Source of the DNA: Dyadobacter sp. | Lineage (GTDB): Bacteria; Bacteroidota; Bacteroidia; Cytophagales; Spirosomataceae | Assembly (NCBI RefSeq): GCF_017744695.1 | Contig: NZ_JAGIAS010000001.1 | Location: forward strand, 339,013 to 403,012 | DNA length: 64,000 nucleotides | Reading direction: 5' to 3' | Part shown: piece by piece, positions 35,853-44,253 of the stretch | How the letters are laid out: each line of letters begins with the position of its first letter | Position numbering within the stretch: position 1 is the first letter of the stretch | Notes under the pieces: model-generated | The model's database searches: none | What the model was told of the DNA's origin: nothing | Seen by the model: only the letters and a program-made list of their open reading frames with translations | Program-made: the position numbers and the translations under genes

Positions 35853-38027
35853 ATGAAAACTAAAATCTACCTTTTTCTGACTGTGTTACTGAGCTGTAAT
35901 GCGGTCTTTGCACAAACACAATGCGAAATGGTCTATGATACGGCATCGCGCAGGTACCAGCTGATCAGGAATGCGGATGCCAACGTTTCGGCCCGGGTGC
36001 AGGCTTATGATATCGATATTACCGTCACACCCAGCGCCGCAAGACCTGAAAGTATGGTCCATATCCGGATGGATATCGGCCCCGGAGTAAACATAGATTC
36101 CATTTATACCCTTGTTTTTACGATCTGGCCCGATTGCCAGATCCCCTGTAATGAGCAGGCCATAGGCGAAATGTGGCTTTCAACGAGCGCCATCGACAAG
36201 TTAAACCGGACTGTCGACCTGACGATGGGCGGGATGCTGCCTGGAAAACGTTACCGGCTTGAAACGTCGGTTTTTGGTCTGGAAGGCGCTCCGTGCGGCG
36301 GCAATATGGCCGAACCCGTTACTTTTCAAACCGGCCCCGCCGTTGCAAAACCCACGCAAATGCTGATGGTGATCGATGAGGTGTGGCGAAATGTAAGCTA
36401 TGTGCAGAGCGTGCTGGATCAATACATTACCGATGTGCAAACCAGCAACCCGCGGCTTACCGTGCAAAAATACTATATCGAAAATAACGGCACGGCCAAG
36501 ATGCTGCTCTATAACCACATCCGGCAGCAATACCTGAACAGCAATTTATCGTACCTGTTTTTTATCGGCGACAATGCATCTACAGAGGTGCGCCGCAACC
36601 TGCTGGACGAGGCAGGTAACGTTATATTTACCGCCGGCACGGTGAGTTTTACCCATTATACTTTGCCCTGGTACCAGCACTATTCGTTCAGTCCCGAGAC
36701 GTATGTACTCGAAAGTTCGATGTACCATAACACCTGTTACAGGGCAACGCAGGAGGTTCGGCAACCTGTTTTTCAGCAACGGAACTCCCTGATTTCTATG
36801 GGAATGGTGATCCCCGACCCCGCATTAAGCCACGACGGGAAGGCCAACTACATTGTGGATTACTTCAATAAGCTACGCCGGTTCCGAAATAAAGAAATCA
36901 CGTTTCAAAAAAGGGTATTGCTGGCCGACGGCTTTGCCGAAGAGGATGCCGTGATCGGGACGGCGCTGGCCAATGGACGGTGGCTTTCAGCCATTGCACT
37001 GGAGACCAGCGGGCCTAAGGATCCTAACTATTCAGGAGACGATCCGATCTGGAAAAGCGACTTTCTGAACAGGCTGGGCAACGGATCGCACGAAATTTTT
37101 AGCATGAACGTGCATGGAAGCCCGACTTACCACGCCTTTGGAATTTACAGTTACGACCTCATATACAATTTATTACAACTAAACACCCAGCTCCTGCACC
37201 TGGCATCATGCAACGTCGGGCACTTCAAAAGCAGCAACTATATGGCCGGCCTGTACCTTGAAAAAGGCAATGTGATCAATGTGCACGCCTATGCGGATCT
37301 GCTGATCGTCATTACTTCCAACGGTGCCAGCGGATTGGGTTATCAGTTTATGGGCAACGGCGCCTTCACGTTGATGTCGCAAGGCCACACGGTCAGCGAT
37401 GCATACCGGTATTCGCAATCCTACATCGACAGCGAAGTGATTCTCGGGGATCCGCTCGCGACGCTCAATATGGAATCGGCATTGCCGGTGACCCTACGGG
37501 ATTTTGATGTCAGCAGGGAGGGTCGCATGGCGATGCTGAAATGGTCGACGACCTCCGAAACAAATAGTAGGCAGTTTGACATTGAGCGCAGTAGCGACGG
37601 CAAGCAATGGAAACGCATCGGAGAAGTGCAATCCGCGGGAGAAAGCGTGGTAGACAGGGATTATTTCTTTCAGGATAACCAGCCGCTTTCAGGCTGGAAC
37701 CTGTACCGGCTGAAAATGATCGATCACACCGCAGACGGTCAGGACGGGGCCTATGCGTATTCGAGAATCCGTACGCTCGATTTCGGGTTGGAAGCTGCCC
37801 CCGCATTTCCCAATCCCGCTTTTGACAGGATCTACTTCGCCAAAGACGTGACAGATCATCTCAAATCGCTGCGCATGACTGACGCTGCCGGCAAAGTTGT
37901 TCTCGAAAAACACAAATTCACCGGTGACGGTATCGCCATCAGGGAGCTGCACCCGGGGCTTTACCTGCTGCAACTAACCATGCGGGATGGCCAGGTCCGC
38001 ACGGAAAAAATAGCCGTAACCCGTTGA
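35853..38027 (+). CDS. Gingipain-like (C25) cysteine peptidase with T9SS sorting domain
   Basis: Start at 35853 gives signal peptide MKTKIYLFLTVLLSCNAVFA; the frame opens 12 codons earlier inside a hairpin. The 724-residue protein has an N-terminal beta domain (about 21-165), a caspase-like fold domain (about 168-540) beginning TQMLMVIDEV, with LSYLFFIGDN, probable catalytic histidine in MNVHGSP (H421) and cysteine in LHLASCNVG (C453), and the closing VILGDPLATL typical of C25 peptidases. An Ig-like LPVTLRDF domain and type A sorting tail (AFPNPAFDRIYF to EKIAVTR) follow. Overall similarity to gingipains is by motif only, so function is likely but not certain. Confidence 0.65.
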   Translation: MKTKIYLFLTVLLSCNAVFAQTQCEMVYDTASRRYQLIRNADANVSARVQAYDIDITVTPSAARPESMVHIRMDIGPGVNIDSIYTLVFTIWPDCQIPCNEQAIGEMWLSTSAIDKLNRTVDLTMGGMLPGKRYRLETSVFGLEGAPCGGNMAEPVTFQTGPAVAKPTQMLMVIDEVWRNVSYVQSVLDQYITDVQTSNPRLTVQKYYIENNGTAKMLLYNHIRQQYLNSNLSYLFFIGDNASTEVRRNLLDEAGNVIFTAGTVSFTHYTLPWYQHYSFSPETYVLESSMYHNTCYRATQEVRQPVFQQRNSLISMGMVIPDPALSHDGKANYIVDYFNKLRRFRNKEITFQKRVLLADGFAEEDAVIGTALANGRWLSAIALETSGPKDPNYSGDDPIWKSDFLNRLGNGSHEIFSMNVHGSPTYHAFGIYSYDLIYNLLQLNTQLLHLASCNVGHFKSSNYMAGLYLEKGNVINVHAYADLLIVITSNGASGLGYQFMGNGAFTLMSQGHTVSDAYRYSQSYIDSEVILGDPLATLNMESALPVTLRDFDVSREGRMAMLKWSTTSETNSRQFDIERSSDGKQWKRIGEVQSAGESVVDRDYFFQDNQPLSGWNLYRLKMIDHTADGQDGAYAYSRIRTLDFGLEAAPAFPNPAFDRIYFAKDVTDHLKSLRMTDAAGKVVLEKHKFTGDGIAIRELHPGLYLLQLTMRDGQVRTEKIAVTR

Positions 38028-38147
38028 TATTTTGCGCCCGGTTCGCAGTAAAAAATTGGTGACTTATTTCCGGCAGAATGCTATCTTTAAAGCCCGGATC
38101 TTTGATCCCAACCCTCTGTCTTTCTGTGTTATTAAAATGAAGTTGCA

Positions 38148-41100
38148 TTGAAATACCTTTTACTGACCTTGCTATTCCTATGCCTGGCTATCTCTGCGCA
38201 TGCTCAAATACCCGTCGATTTCCAGTTCTGCACAGGAACCGGCGAACTCTGCGTAACGCCGAGCGACTCGACCTACGAACTCTGTCTAAATCTTAAACCC
38301 GGTTTTTGCGACTCGAAAGAATACGAAATCAGGTGGGGCGACGGCAAAATGGAGCGCGTCACGCTGACTGGCGAAAAGAAAGCCACGCACGTGTACGACC
38401 TCAGGCAGTTCGCCAAGAATTGCAGTGATGCCGAGATCGAATACAACTTCAACATCCGCGCCGTAAGTTGCGGAAATGATAACAAGGGCTATTTGCTGAT
38501 ATTCAAGAAAAGGCCGGAAGCCCGACCGGTGATCGATGCCGCTTGCGCCGGTACCACTGTGACGATCAGAAACGAAAGCTGCCCCACTTATGGTGTCGAC
38601 TTTCTATGGGAATTCAGCGACGGCAGAACCAGCACCGATACCTACCCCTATCTTTCTTTTACAGACCCTACAAAAACCTACAAAGTTAAACTGACAGCCA
38701 CTTCCAAAGTTTGTGGTACCAGTACCGCCGAGACAGAGTTTAAACTCGCCAAACCACCTGTTCCGGATTTTAAAGTTGCGGGTGTGTCGGTCATTGAAAA
38801 AGACACCGTGGTGTGCCTGACCGGCGGCGGCGTCATCGACCTCGACGGCAGTATTTCGCAGGACGAGTCCGGCTACGCGTGGAATATCGAGGGTGGAAAG
38901 TACAGTTATCAAGGCAAGACCAAGCCCAACGATGCGACCGTTAAGGTCAAACTGGAAGAGGCGAAGGAATACACCGTTACGCTGACCGTAAACAACAGTT
39001 GCGGTGAGCGGAAAATCACCAGAAAATACAAGGTAATCAGCACCACATCCGCATCCATTACGCCGCAGCCGGATGTTTGTGAAGAAATAACCTACAAGGT
39101 AGCCAATCCGGTCCCGGGGGCAGTTTATACCATCAATGGCACCCCATTCTCGCCCGCACAGGAAATTCCTGTAAAATTTGCGTCCGCGCCTTACATTGTC
39201 GTCGCCAAAATCCAGAACGCCTGCGGTACACAAATGGCGAGCGATACATTCAGCGTTTCGCCGGCCCAACCGGTAAAAATCGTATCCATTCCGAAGGATA
39301 CCCTCGTTTGCACAAGCTCCGAGCGCATTTTGCTTACCGCCAATCTCCCGGGCGGTGAATGGAGCGGGGATGCCGTGGAGACTGTCAACGGGCAGAGCTT
39401 CTTTGTTCCCAAAACACCGGGCACTTTCAATGTCACTTACACCCGCGGCACGGGTAAATGCCTGATGACCACATCTGTGAAGGTGTCTGTGGAAGGTATT
39501 CAGGCCACCGCCGATAATAAGTCCATTTGCGAAGGCACTTCCTGGATCAAACTTTCCGGAGCCCCGGCAGGCGGCCAGTGGACGACAGCTTCCTGTTCGG
39601 GTTGTATAAAAGTAGACACCCTTTTTACAGCCGGATTATCGGGTAGCGAATTTGACATCCGGTATAGCGTCGCCAGCAAGACCGGTTGCAAGGCGGAAGC
39701 GCTCGCGAAGGTAACGATCGGCAGCCCGAAAGCAGCGTTTTCAATTCAGGACGGGTGTGCCGGACAAGCCTTTAAGCCGGTGAATGCGTCGTTGCGTGCG
39801 GAAACCTATGTGTGGATGGTCAATAAGGCAGTCGTTGCGAGCGAAGAAAGTCCCGAACTTCAATTATCGCCGGGCAAACAAACCATTACCCTCATCGCGC
39901 GTGCAGGTGCTTGTGCCGATACGCTCACGCGCGAAGTCACCATTACCCGTCCGCCGGGGAAAATCACTTTCATACCAAGCACAACAGCCGGCTGCGCTCC
40001 TTTAAGTGTATCTTTCAATGTGAATGGCAATGCTGAGCCTGGGATCGAATACGTCTGGAAAGTAAATGGCCAGACTGTTTTCACGGGATTCCAGCTTCCA
40101 GCTAAACTACTTGAAAATACGAGCAGAAAAGATTCCGTCTATCAAATCAGCGTAGCGGCTGACAATGCCTGCGGAGGGCAAACAGATGTAAAACAAATCA
40201 CGGTACGGCCAGGAACACGTGCCGAGATCGGTGTCGATTCGACCATGCTCAGGTGCACGCCTGCCTCGCTCCTGTTTTCAAATCGTTCCACGGGGCATGA
40301 CAAAAAAACATCGGTGTGGTCGTTTGGCGATGGCACCACGTTGGCATCCGCCGGCGACACGCTGTCTCACTTGTTTTCAGCGAAAGACAAGGTCAGCACC
40401 TATATAGTCAGATTGAAAGTCTCCGGCGAATGCGGAGCGGACAATGATTCGGTGGCCATTAGCGTGTATCCCAGCACTGTAAAAGCACTCTATACCATTT
40501 CCAAATCGGAAGTGTGCCCGGGTGAAGTGGTACAATTCACGGACGCGTCGGTCCCCAAACCCGTTCGCTGGTTATGGCGGTTCGGCGACGGCACCATTGC
40601 TACCACGGCCAATCCGACGCACGCATTTTCCAAAGGTAAAAGCGAGTACAAAGTGACGCTTATCGCATACACCGACTGCGGTTCCGATTCTACTCAATTG
40701 ACCATCAGAACGAGCGAAGCACCCTCCGGAACCTTTGAAAGCCCTTCCCTGGCTTGCGACAATGCATCCGTTAAGTTTGCCAACCAGTCGCCTCCCGAGT
40801 TCGGATTTGTGTGGGATTTCGGGGACGGCAGCCCGCTTGACTCGCTCAGCCACTCCCCCGAACATCTCTATCCCGGCGCCGGAACCTATCAGGCGACGTT
40901 GAGCCTCTTCGGCAACACACAGGCTTGCAAGGTGATAGCTAAAAAAGCTACGATAACCGTCGTTTCCCCTGCCAAGGCGGATTTTGGTTTCGTGGGCGAC
41001 TCATTGTTCTGCGCACCCGGGCCGGTGGTTATCCGCAATCAGTCCGAGCCAGCCGACCGCTACTTATGGTATTTCAGCGATGGCCGGACTGCCGAAGCGC

Positions 41101-41513
41101 GGGAGCCGGCACTCCCCTTTGATCCGGGCATATACGATGTAAAACTGGTAACGGTGAAGGGCGGGGTTTGCATGGATTCGACCGAACGTGCGGCGGCATT
41201 TGTAGTCAGGGAATGCCAGATAGACGTCCCGCAGGCCTTTACCCCTAACGGCGACGGCATCGGCGACCGCTATACCTTGTTCGGAGCGGGAATCAGCAGG
41301 ATCAGCCTTTTGCGGATCCGCAATCGCTGGGGCGAAATCGTCTTTGAAATGAAAGATGTCCAACCCGGCAGCCAGCAACCGGGAGAATCCTGGGACGGGA
41401 CTTTCGGTGGCAAGGAAATGCCGGCCGATATGTACGTTTACGAAGCCGACGTGCGCTACATTGATCAAAAAAAATCCGGAAAACTACGAGGGAACATTTA
41501 CCTGACCCGCTGA
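38148..41513 (+). CDS. Large PKD-repeat protein with type B T9SS sorting domain
   Basis: A 1121-residue secreted protein that appears to start at TTG (38148), which opens the signal peptide KYLLLTLLFLCLAISAHAQ; an in-frame stop lies at 38133 and the ATG at 38137 is in another frame. At least five PKD-like domains are visible (FSDGRTSTDTYPYLSF, WSFGDGTT, WRFGDGTIATTANPTHAF, WDFGDGSPLDSLSHSPEHLY, WYFSDGRTAEA) among other Ig-like modules. The end (QAFTPNGDGIGDRY, RNRWGEIVFE, ADMYVYE) is the gliding-motility-associated type B sorting domain (TIGR04131). A PorP/SprF gene follows five bases later, the usual partner of such cargo. Confidence 0.88.
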   Translation: MKYLLLTLLFLCLAISAHAQIPVDFQFCTGTGELCVTPSDSTYELCLNLKPGFCDSKEYEIRWGDGKMERVTLTGEKKATHVYDLRQFAKNCSDAEIEYNFNIRAVSCGNDNKGYLLIFKKRPEARPVIDAACAGTTVTIRNESCPTYGVDFLWEFSDGRTSTDTYPYLSFTDPTKTYKVKLTATSKVCGTSTAETEFKLAKPPVPDFKVAGVSVIEKDTVVCLTGGGVIDLDGSISQDESGYAWNIEGGKYSYQGKTKPNDATVKVKLEEAKEYTVTLTVNNSCGERKITRKYKVISTTSASITPQPDVCEEITYKVANPVPGAVYTINGTPFSPAQEIPVKFASAPYIVVAKIQNACGTQMASDTFSVSPAQPVKIVSIPKDTLVCTSSERILLTANLPGGEWSGDAVETVNGQSFFVPKTPGTFNVTYTRGTGKCLMTTSVKVSVEGIQATADNKSICEGTSWIKLSGAPAGGQWTTASCSGCIKVDTLFTAGLSGSEFDIRYSVASKTGCKAEALAKVTIGSPKAAFSIQDGCAGQAFKPVNASLRAETYVWMVNKAVVASEESPELQLSPGKQTITLIARAGACADTLTREVTITRPPGKITFIPSTTAGCAPLSVSFNVNGNAEPGIEYVWKVNGQTVFTGFQLPAKLLENTSRKDSVYQISVAADNACGGQTDVKQITVRPGTRAEIGVDSTMLRCTPASLLFSNRSTGHDKKTSVWSFGDGTTLASAGDTLSHLFSAKDKVSTYIVRLKVSGECGADNDSVAISVYPSTVKALYTISKSEVCPGEVVQFTDASVPKPVRWLWRFGDGTIATTANPTHAFSKGKSEYKVTLIAYTDCGSDSTQLTIRTSEAPSGTFESPSLACDNASVKFANQSPPEFGFVWDFGDGSPLDSLSHSPEHLYPGAGTYQATLSLFGNTQACKVIAKKATITVVSPAKADFGFVGDSLFCAPGPVVIRNQSEPADRYLWYFSDGRTAEAREPALPFDPGIYDVKLVTVKGGVCMDSTERAAAFVVRECQIDVPQAFTPNGDGIGDRYTLFGAGISRISLLRIRNRWGEIVFEMKDVQPGSQQPGESWDGTFGGKEMPADMYVYEADVRYIDQKKSGKLRGNIYLTR

Positions 41514-41518
41514 CATTT

Positions 41519-42529
41519 ATGAAAAGATTTCTACTTCTTTCAAGCGTGATCTATTGTTTCTGTGGTTCGGTCCGGGCACAGTCGCCGCAATTTTCGCAAT
41601 TTTACGCAAACCCTGTTTACGCCAATCCCGCACTCGCCGGGGATGCCGGCACACCCCGGCTGATCGCCAACTATCGTAATCAGTGGGCAACCGTAGGCAC
41701 GGCATTTCAAACTGCCGCGTTCTCGTTCGACACCTATGCGGAGGACCAGCAAATTGGCCTCGGAGTGCAGGTACTTCACGACCAGCGTGGCCATGCGTTG
41801 AAAAGCGATCAGCTTTCCGGCCAGTTATCGAAACTGGTGTACCTCGATGGCCAAAAGGAACTCAGGCTGATTGGCGGTGTCCAGGCCGCGTGGGCTTTGA
41901 ACCGATGGAACGGGGCGGACCTTACCTATGTTTCCGATTTCCTGGGAAGCCCGGACCCGCTCGCCGGAAGTGCTATACAACAAAACCGGTTTAGCTTATC
42001 GGTCGGTGGCATTCTCGAATATATGCCCAGGCATGAGGACTATGCATCTTACTGGATCAGCGGTGCCTGGCACAATATGGGCATTAATAGCCCTGTCGCC
42101 ATCGACCATCAGCGGATCAACATCCAGCTTGGTTCCAAAATCCCCATAGGTATTCCAGCTTTATTTGGCAACAATCTCGGCAGCGACCTGAGCCGGGAAA
42201 GCGCCCTGAACCTGGGACTGCAGGTAAGGAAACAGGGAAGTTCGCGGCAACTCGATGCCGGCTTCAACCTGATTTTTTCGCCATTGGTGGTGGGCGCGTG
42301 GTACCGCGGGATGATCTGGGGAAGTACCCGGCGCGACGCGCTGATCGGAACGGCCGGATGGGCCTATGGCAATATGCTTATCCAGGCGAGTTACGACCTG
42401 CCTGTGTCATCCCTGGGGCCGGATACCGGCTCATTTGAAATATCAGTCTGGTACGGCGTCGACGCGCTGTTCCGTTTCGCCGGCAAAAGAACAAGTGACC
42501 GCAGGGCGCGGAGGTGCCTCCGCTACTAG
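41519..42529 (+). CDS. PorP/SprF-family T9SS outer-membrane protein
   Basis: A 336-residue beta-barrel protein with signal peptide ending VRAQ and the family opening SPQFSQFYANPVYANPALAG, followed by LIANYRNQW. PorP/SprF proteins bind the type B sorting domain and anchor or help secrete the cargo, and here the gene lies five bases after such a cargo gene, so the two form a dedicated pair. It is unlikely to be the housekeeping copy because no other T9SS core genes are nearby. Confidence 0.9.
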   Translation: MKRFLLLSSVIYCFCGSVRAQSPQFSQFYANPVYANPALAGDAGTPRLIANYRNQWATVGTAFQTAAFSFDTYAEDQQIGLGVQVLHDQRGHALKSDQLSGQLSKLVYLDGQKELRLIGGVQAAWALNRWNGADLTYVSDFLGSPDPLAGSAIQQNRFSLSVGGILEYMPRHEDYASYWISGAWHNMGINSPVAIDHQRINIQLGSKIPIGIPALFGNNLGSDLSRESALNLGLQVRKQGSSRQLDAGFNLIFSPLVVGAWYRGMIWGSTRRDALIGTAGWAYGNMLIQASYDLPVSSLGPDTGSFEISVWYGVDALFRFAGKRTSDRRARRCLRY

Positions 42530-42573
42530 AGTCGGAATGCGGCAGACAGGCGGAAACTCTATCTATGTTACCG

Positions 42574-42621
42574 GCTATCCCGGCGTCGCGACCGGTGAAA
42601 TGGTCGAAACGCCGGAATAGC
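42574..42621. terminator. Bidirectional hairpin between PorP and SusD genes
   Basis: GCTATCCCGGCGT (42574-42586) pairs with ACGCCGGAATAGC (42609-42621) with one mismatch, and inside it CGACC pairs with GGTCG. It lies between convergent genes. On the plus strand a run of five T follows about ten bases later. Confidence 0.6.
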
Positions 42622-42665
42622 GGCAGGCATTTTTCGGGGTTTATATCCATTCTCCCGCTTTACGA

Positions 42666-44234
42666 CTACTGTTTGTCCCACCAAACCCTTGTTTTAAAAT
42701 TGTCGGTGCCCTGCCGCGCCACCGCGGCATTGTAATTGGTCGCATTCAATACCGGCTCATCCTCCGGGTACCGCAGCCTGCGCGGGTAGGTACCGTCGGT
42801 TTCGTTGCTTGGATAATTGATGGCTGTCAGCCTGGGATAGCCGGAGCGACGAACATTCGCGTAGGCTTCCAGGCCATTCATGAAACAGGCTGCCCAATAC
42901 TGGGTGTTGATCTGCTCGTACGCTTTTTCCTTATCCGCAACGCCCACAAAAGGATTAGCCGCCAGGTAGGCATCGATTTCAGCATCCGTGATCACCGCCG
43001 ATGCGTCGTATTTCGCGAGGTTTTTCATGGCCCCGGCAACACCGCTTTTGTAAAATGCCCCGGCATCACCGCTTATCCATCCCCGGATCGTTGCTTCTGC
43101 CAGCATCAGCTGAACCTCCCCATAGGTAAGGCACATCCGCGGGCCGTCGAGCTTGGCGTAAACGTCGCGGTTAATGCCGGAATACTGATGCTGGTCTTTC
43201 GTGTTGTCCCAGCTTGGATCACTTTTGATCGTGACCAGGTTGAAGCCATTCGGCATTCCTTTCTGTACGGCAGGGTCCGTATTTTTGGTAGATGCCTTGG
43301 AAGGATCCGAATATACGGCAACCATGTATTTCAGACGCGGGTCGTTTCGGCTTTTCATGTAGTTGAAGATCGTCGCGCTGATCTTGCCGGGAGATACGCC
43401 CGAGACGGACAACGTCCAGCTTTCCCCGTTCACCAATGATTGGTTCGCGCCGGTCTTATCCGGGAACCTGACATACATATTGTCATCTACGGACGTGAAT
43501 ACCCCGCCTGCTACGGCCTTTTTCACCCATGTTTCGGCGGTTGCCGGTTCCACTTTCTGCAACCGCATGCCCAGGCGCAACATGAGTGAGTACCCGAATT
43601 TTTTCCACTTCCCCACATCGCCTCCGTAAACAATGTCGGCGGTGACGGCCCCCTTCGACGCGTCCAGCTTGGCCGTCGCGTCTTCCAGCTCGCTGAGCAT
43701 ATTGTAGTAGATATCCTTTTGGGTATCATATTGGGGTTTGTAGTTCTGTGCAGAAAAGCCCTGGTTGGCTTCGGAATATGGCACATCTCCGTACAGGTCC
43801 GTCAGGCGGTGGTAAATAACCGTTTTCCAGATCCTGGCCATATTGTGGAGATTGCTCAGTTCGGGCTTGTCCTTCGATAATTGAATCGCGGCTTCCAAGA
43901 GTTTGCTACCCCCGTTCACGGCATTGAATGTGTTCTTCCACAAACTCTCGCTCCCGCCTTTGTTATACACATATTTGTCACCAAAGAAATCGAATGTCCC
44001 CGCGTCGCTCAACGTCGCGAAATGCTGCACGAAAGGCTCGGTGTAATGCAGGGAAGCCCCGTCATCACCCCTAGACGAAAACAGCTGTGCGGAGGTAAAC
44101 AGGTAGGCCGGGCTAAACCCCTCTGCGGTAGCTGCATTGGGGTCCTTATTGAGTTGTTCGAAGTCGCCGTCGCAGCCCGACAGAAGTACCATGCTGCCGG
44201 CCAATAGAACGCTTAATATCTTTTTCATTTTCAA
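42666..44234 (-). CDS. SusD-like_2 family surface lipoprotein
   Basis: A 522-residue lipoprotein with lipobox MVLLSGC near residue 20 and the subgroup signature FEQLNKDPNAATA directly after it. YHRLTDLYGDVPYSEANQG and the ending FKTRVWWDKQ fit the SusD-like_2 subgroup (PF12771) rather than classical SusD. It lies 19 bases after its SusC partner and should be the substrate-binding lid. The paralogue at 52195-53712 shares the same signature. Confidence 0.9.
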   Translation of the reverse strand: MKMKKILSVLLAGSMVLLSGCDGDFEQLNKDPNAATAEGFSPAYLFTSAQLFSSRGDDGASLHYTEPFVQHFATLSDAGTFDFFGDKYVYNKGGSESLWKNTFNAVNGGSKLLEAAIQLSKDKPELSNLHNMARIWKTVIYHRLTDLYGDVPYSEANQGFSAQNYKPQYDTQKDIYYNMLSELEDATAKLDASKGAVTADIVYGGDVGKWKKFGYSLMLRLGMRLQKVEPATAETWVKKAVAGGVFTSVDDNMYVRFPDKTGANQSLVNGESWTLSVSGVSPGKISATIFNYMKSRNDPRLKYMVAVYSDPSKASTKNTDPAVQKGMPNGFNLVTIKSDPSWDNTKDQHQYSGINRDVYAKLDGPRMCLTYGEVQLMLAEATIRGWISGDAGAFYKSGVAGAMKNLAKYDASAVITDAEIDAYLAANPFVGVADKEKAYEQINTQYWAACFMNGLEAYANVRRSGYPRLTAINYPSNETDGTYPRRLRYPEDEPVLNATNYNAAVARQGTDNFKTRVWWDKQ

Positions 44235-44253
44235 CAGGTTTGATCCGTTCCGA

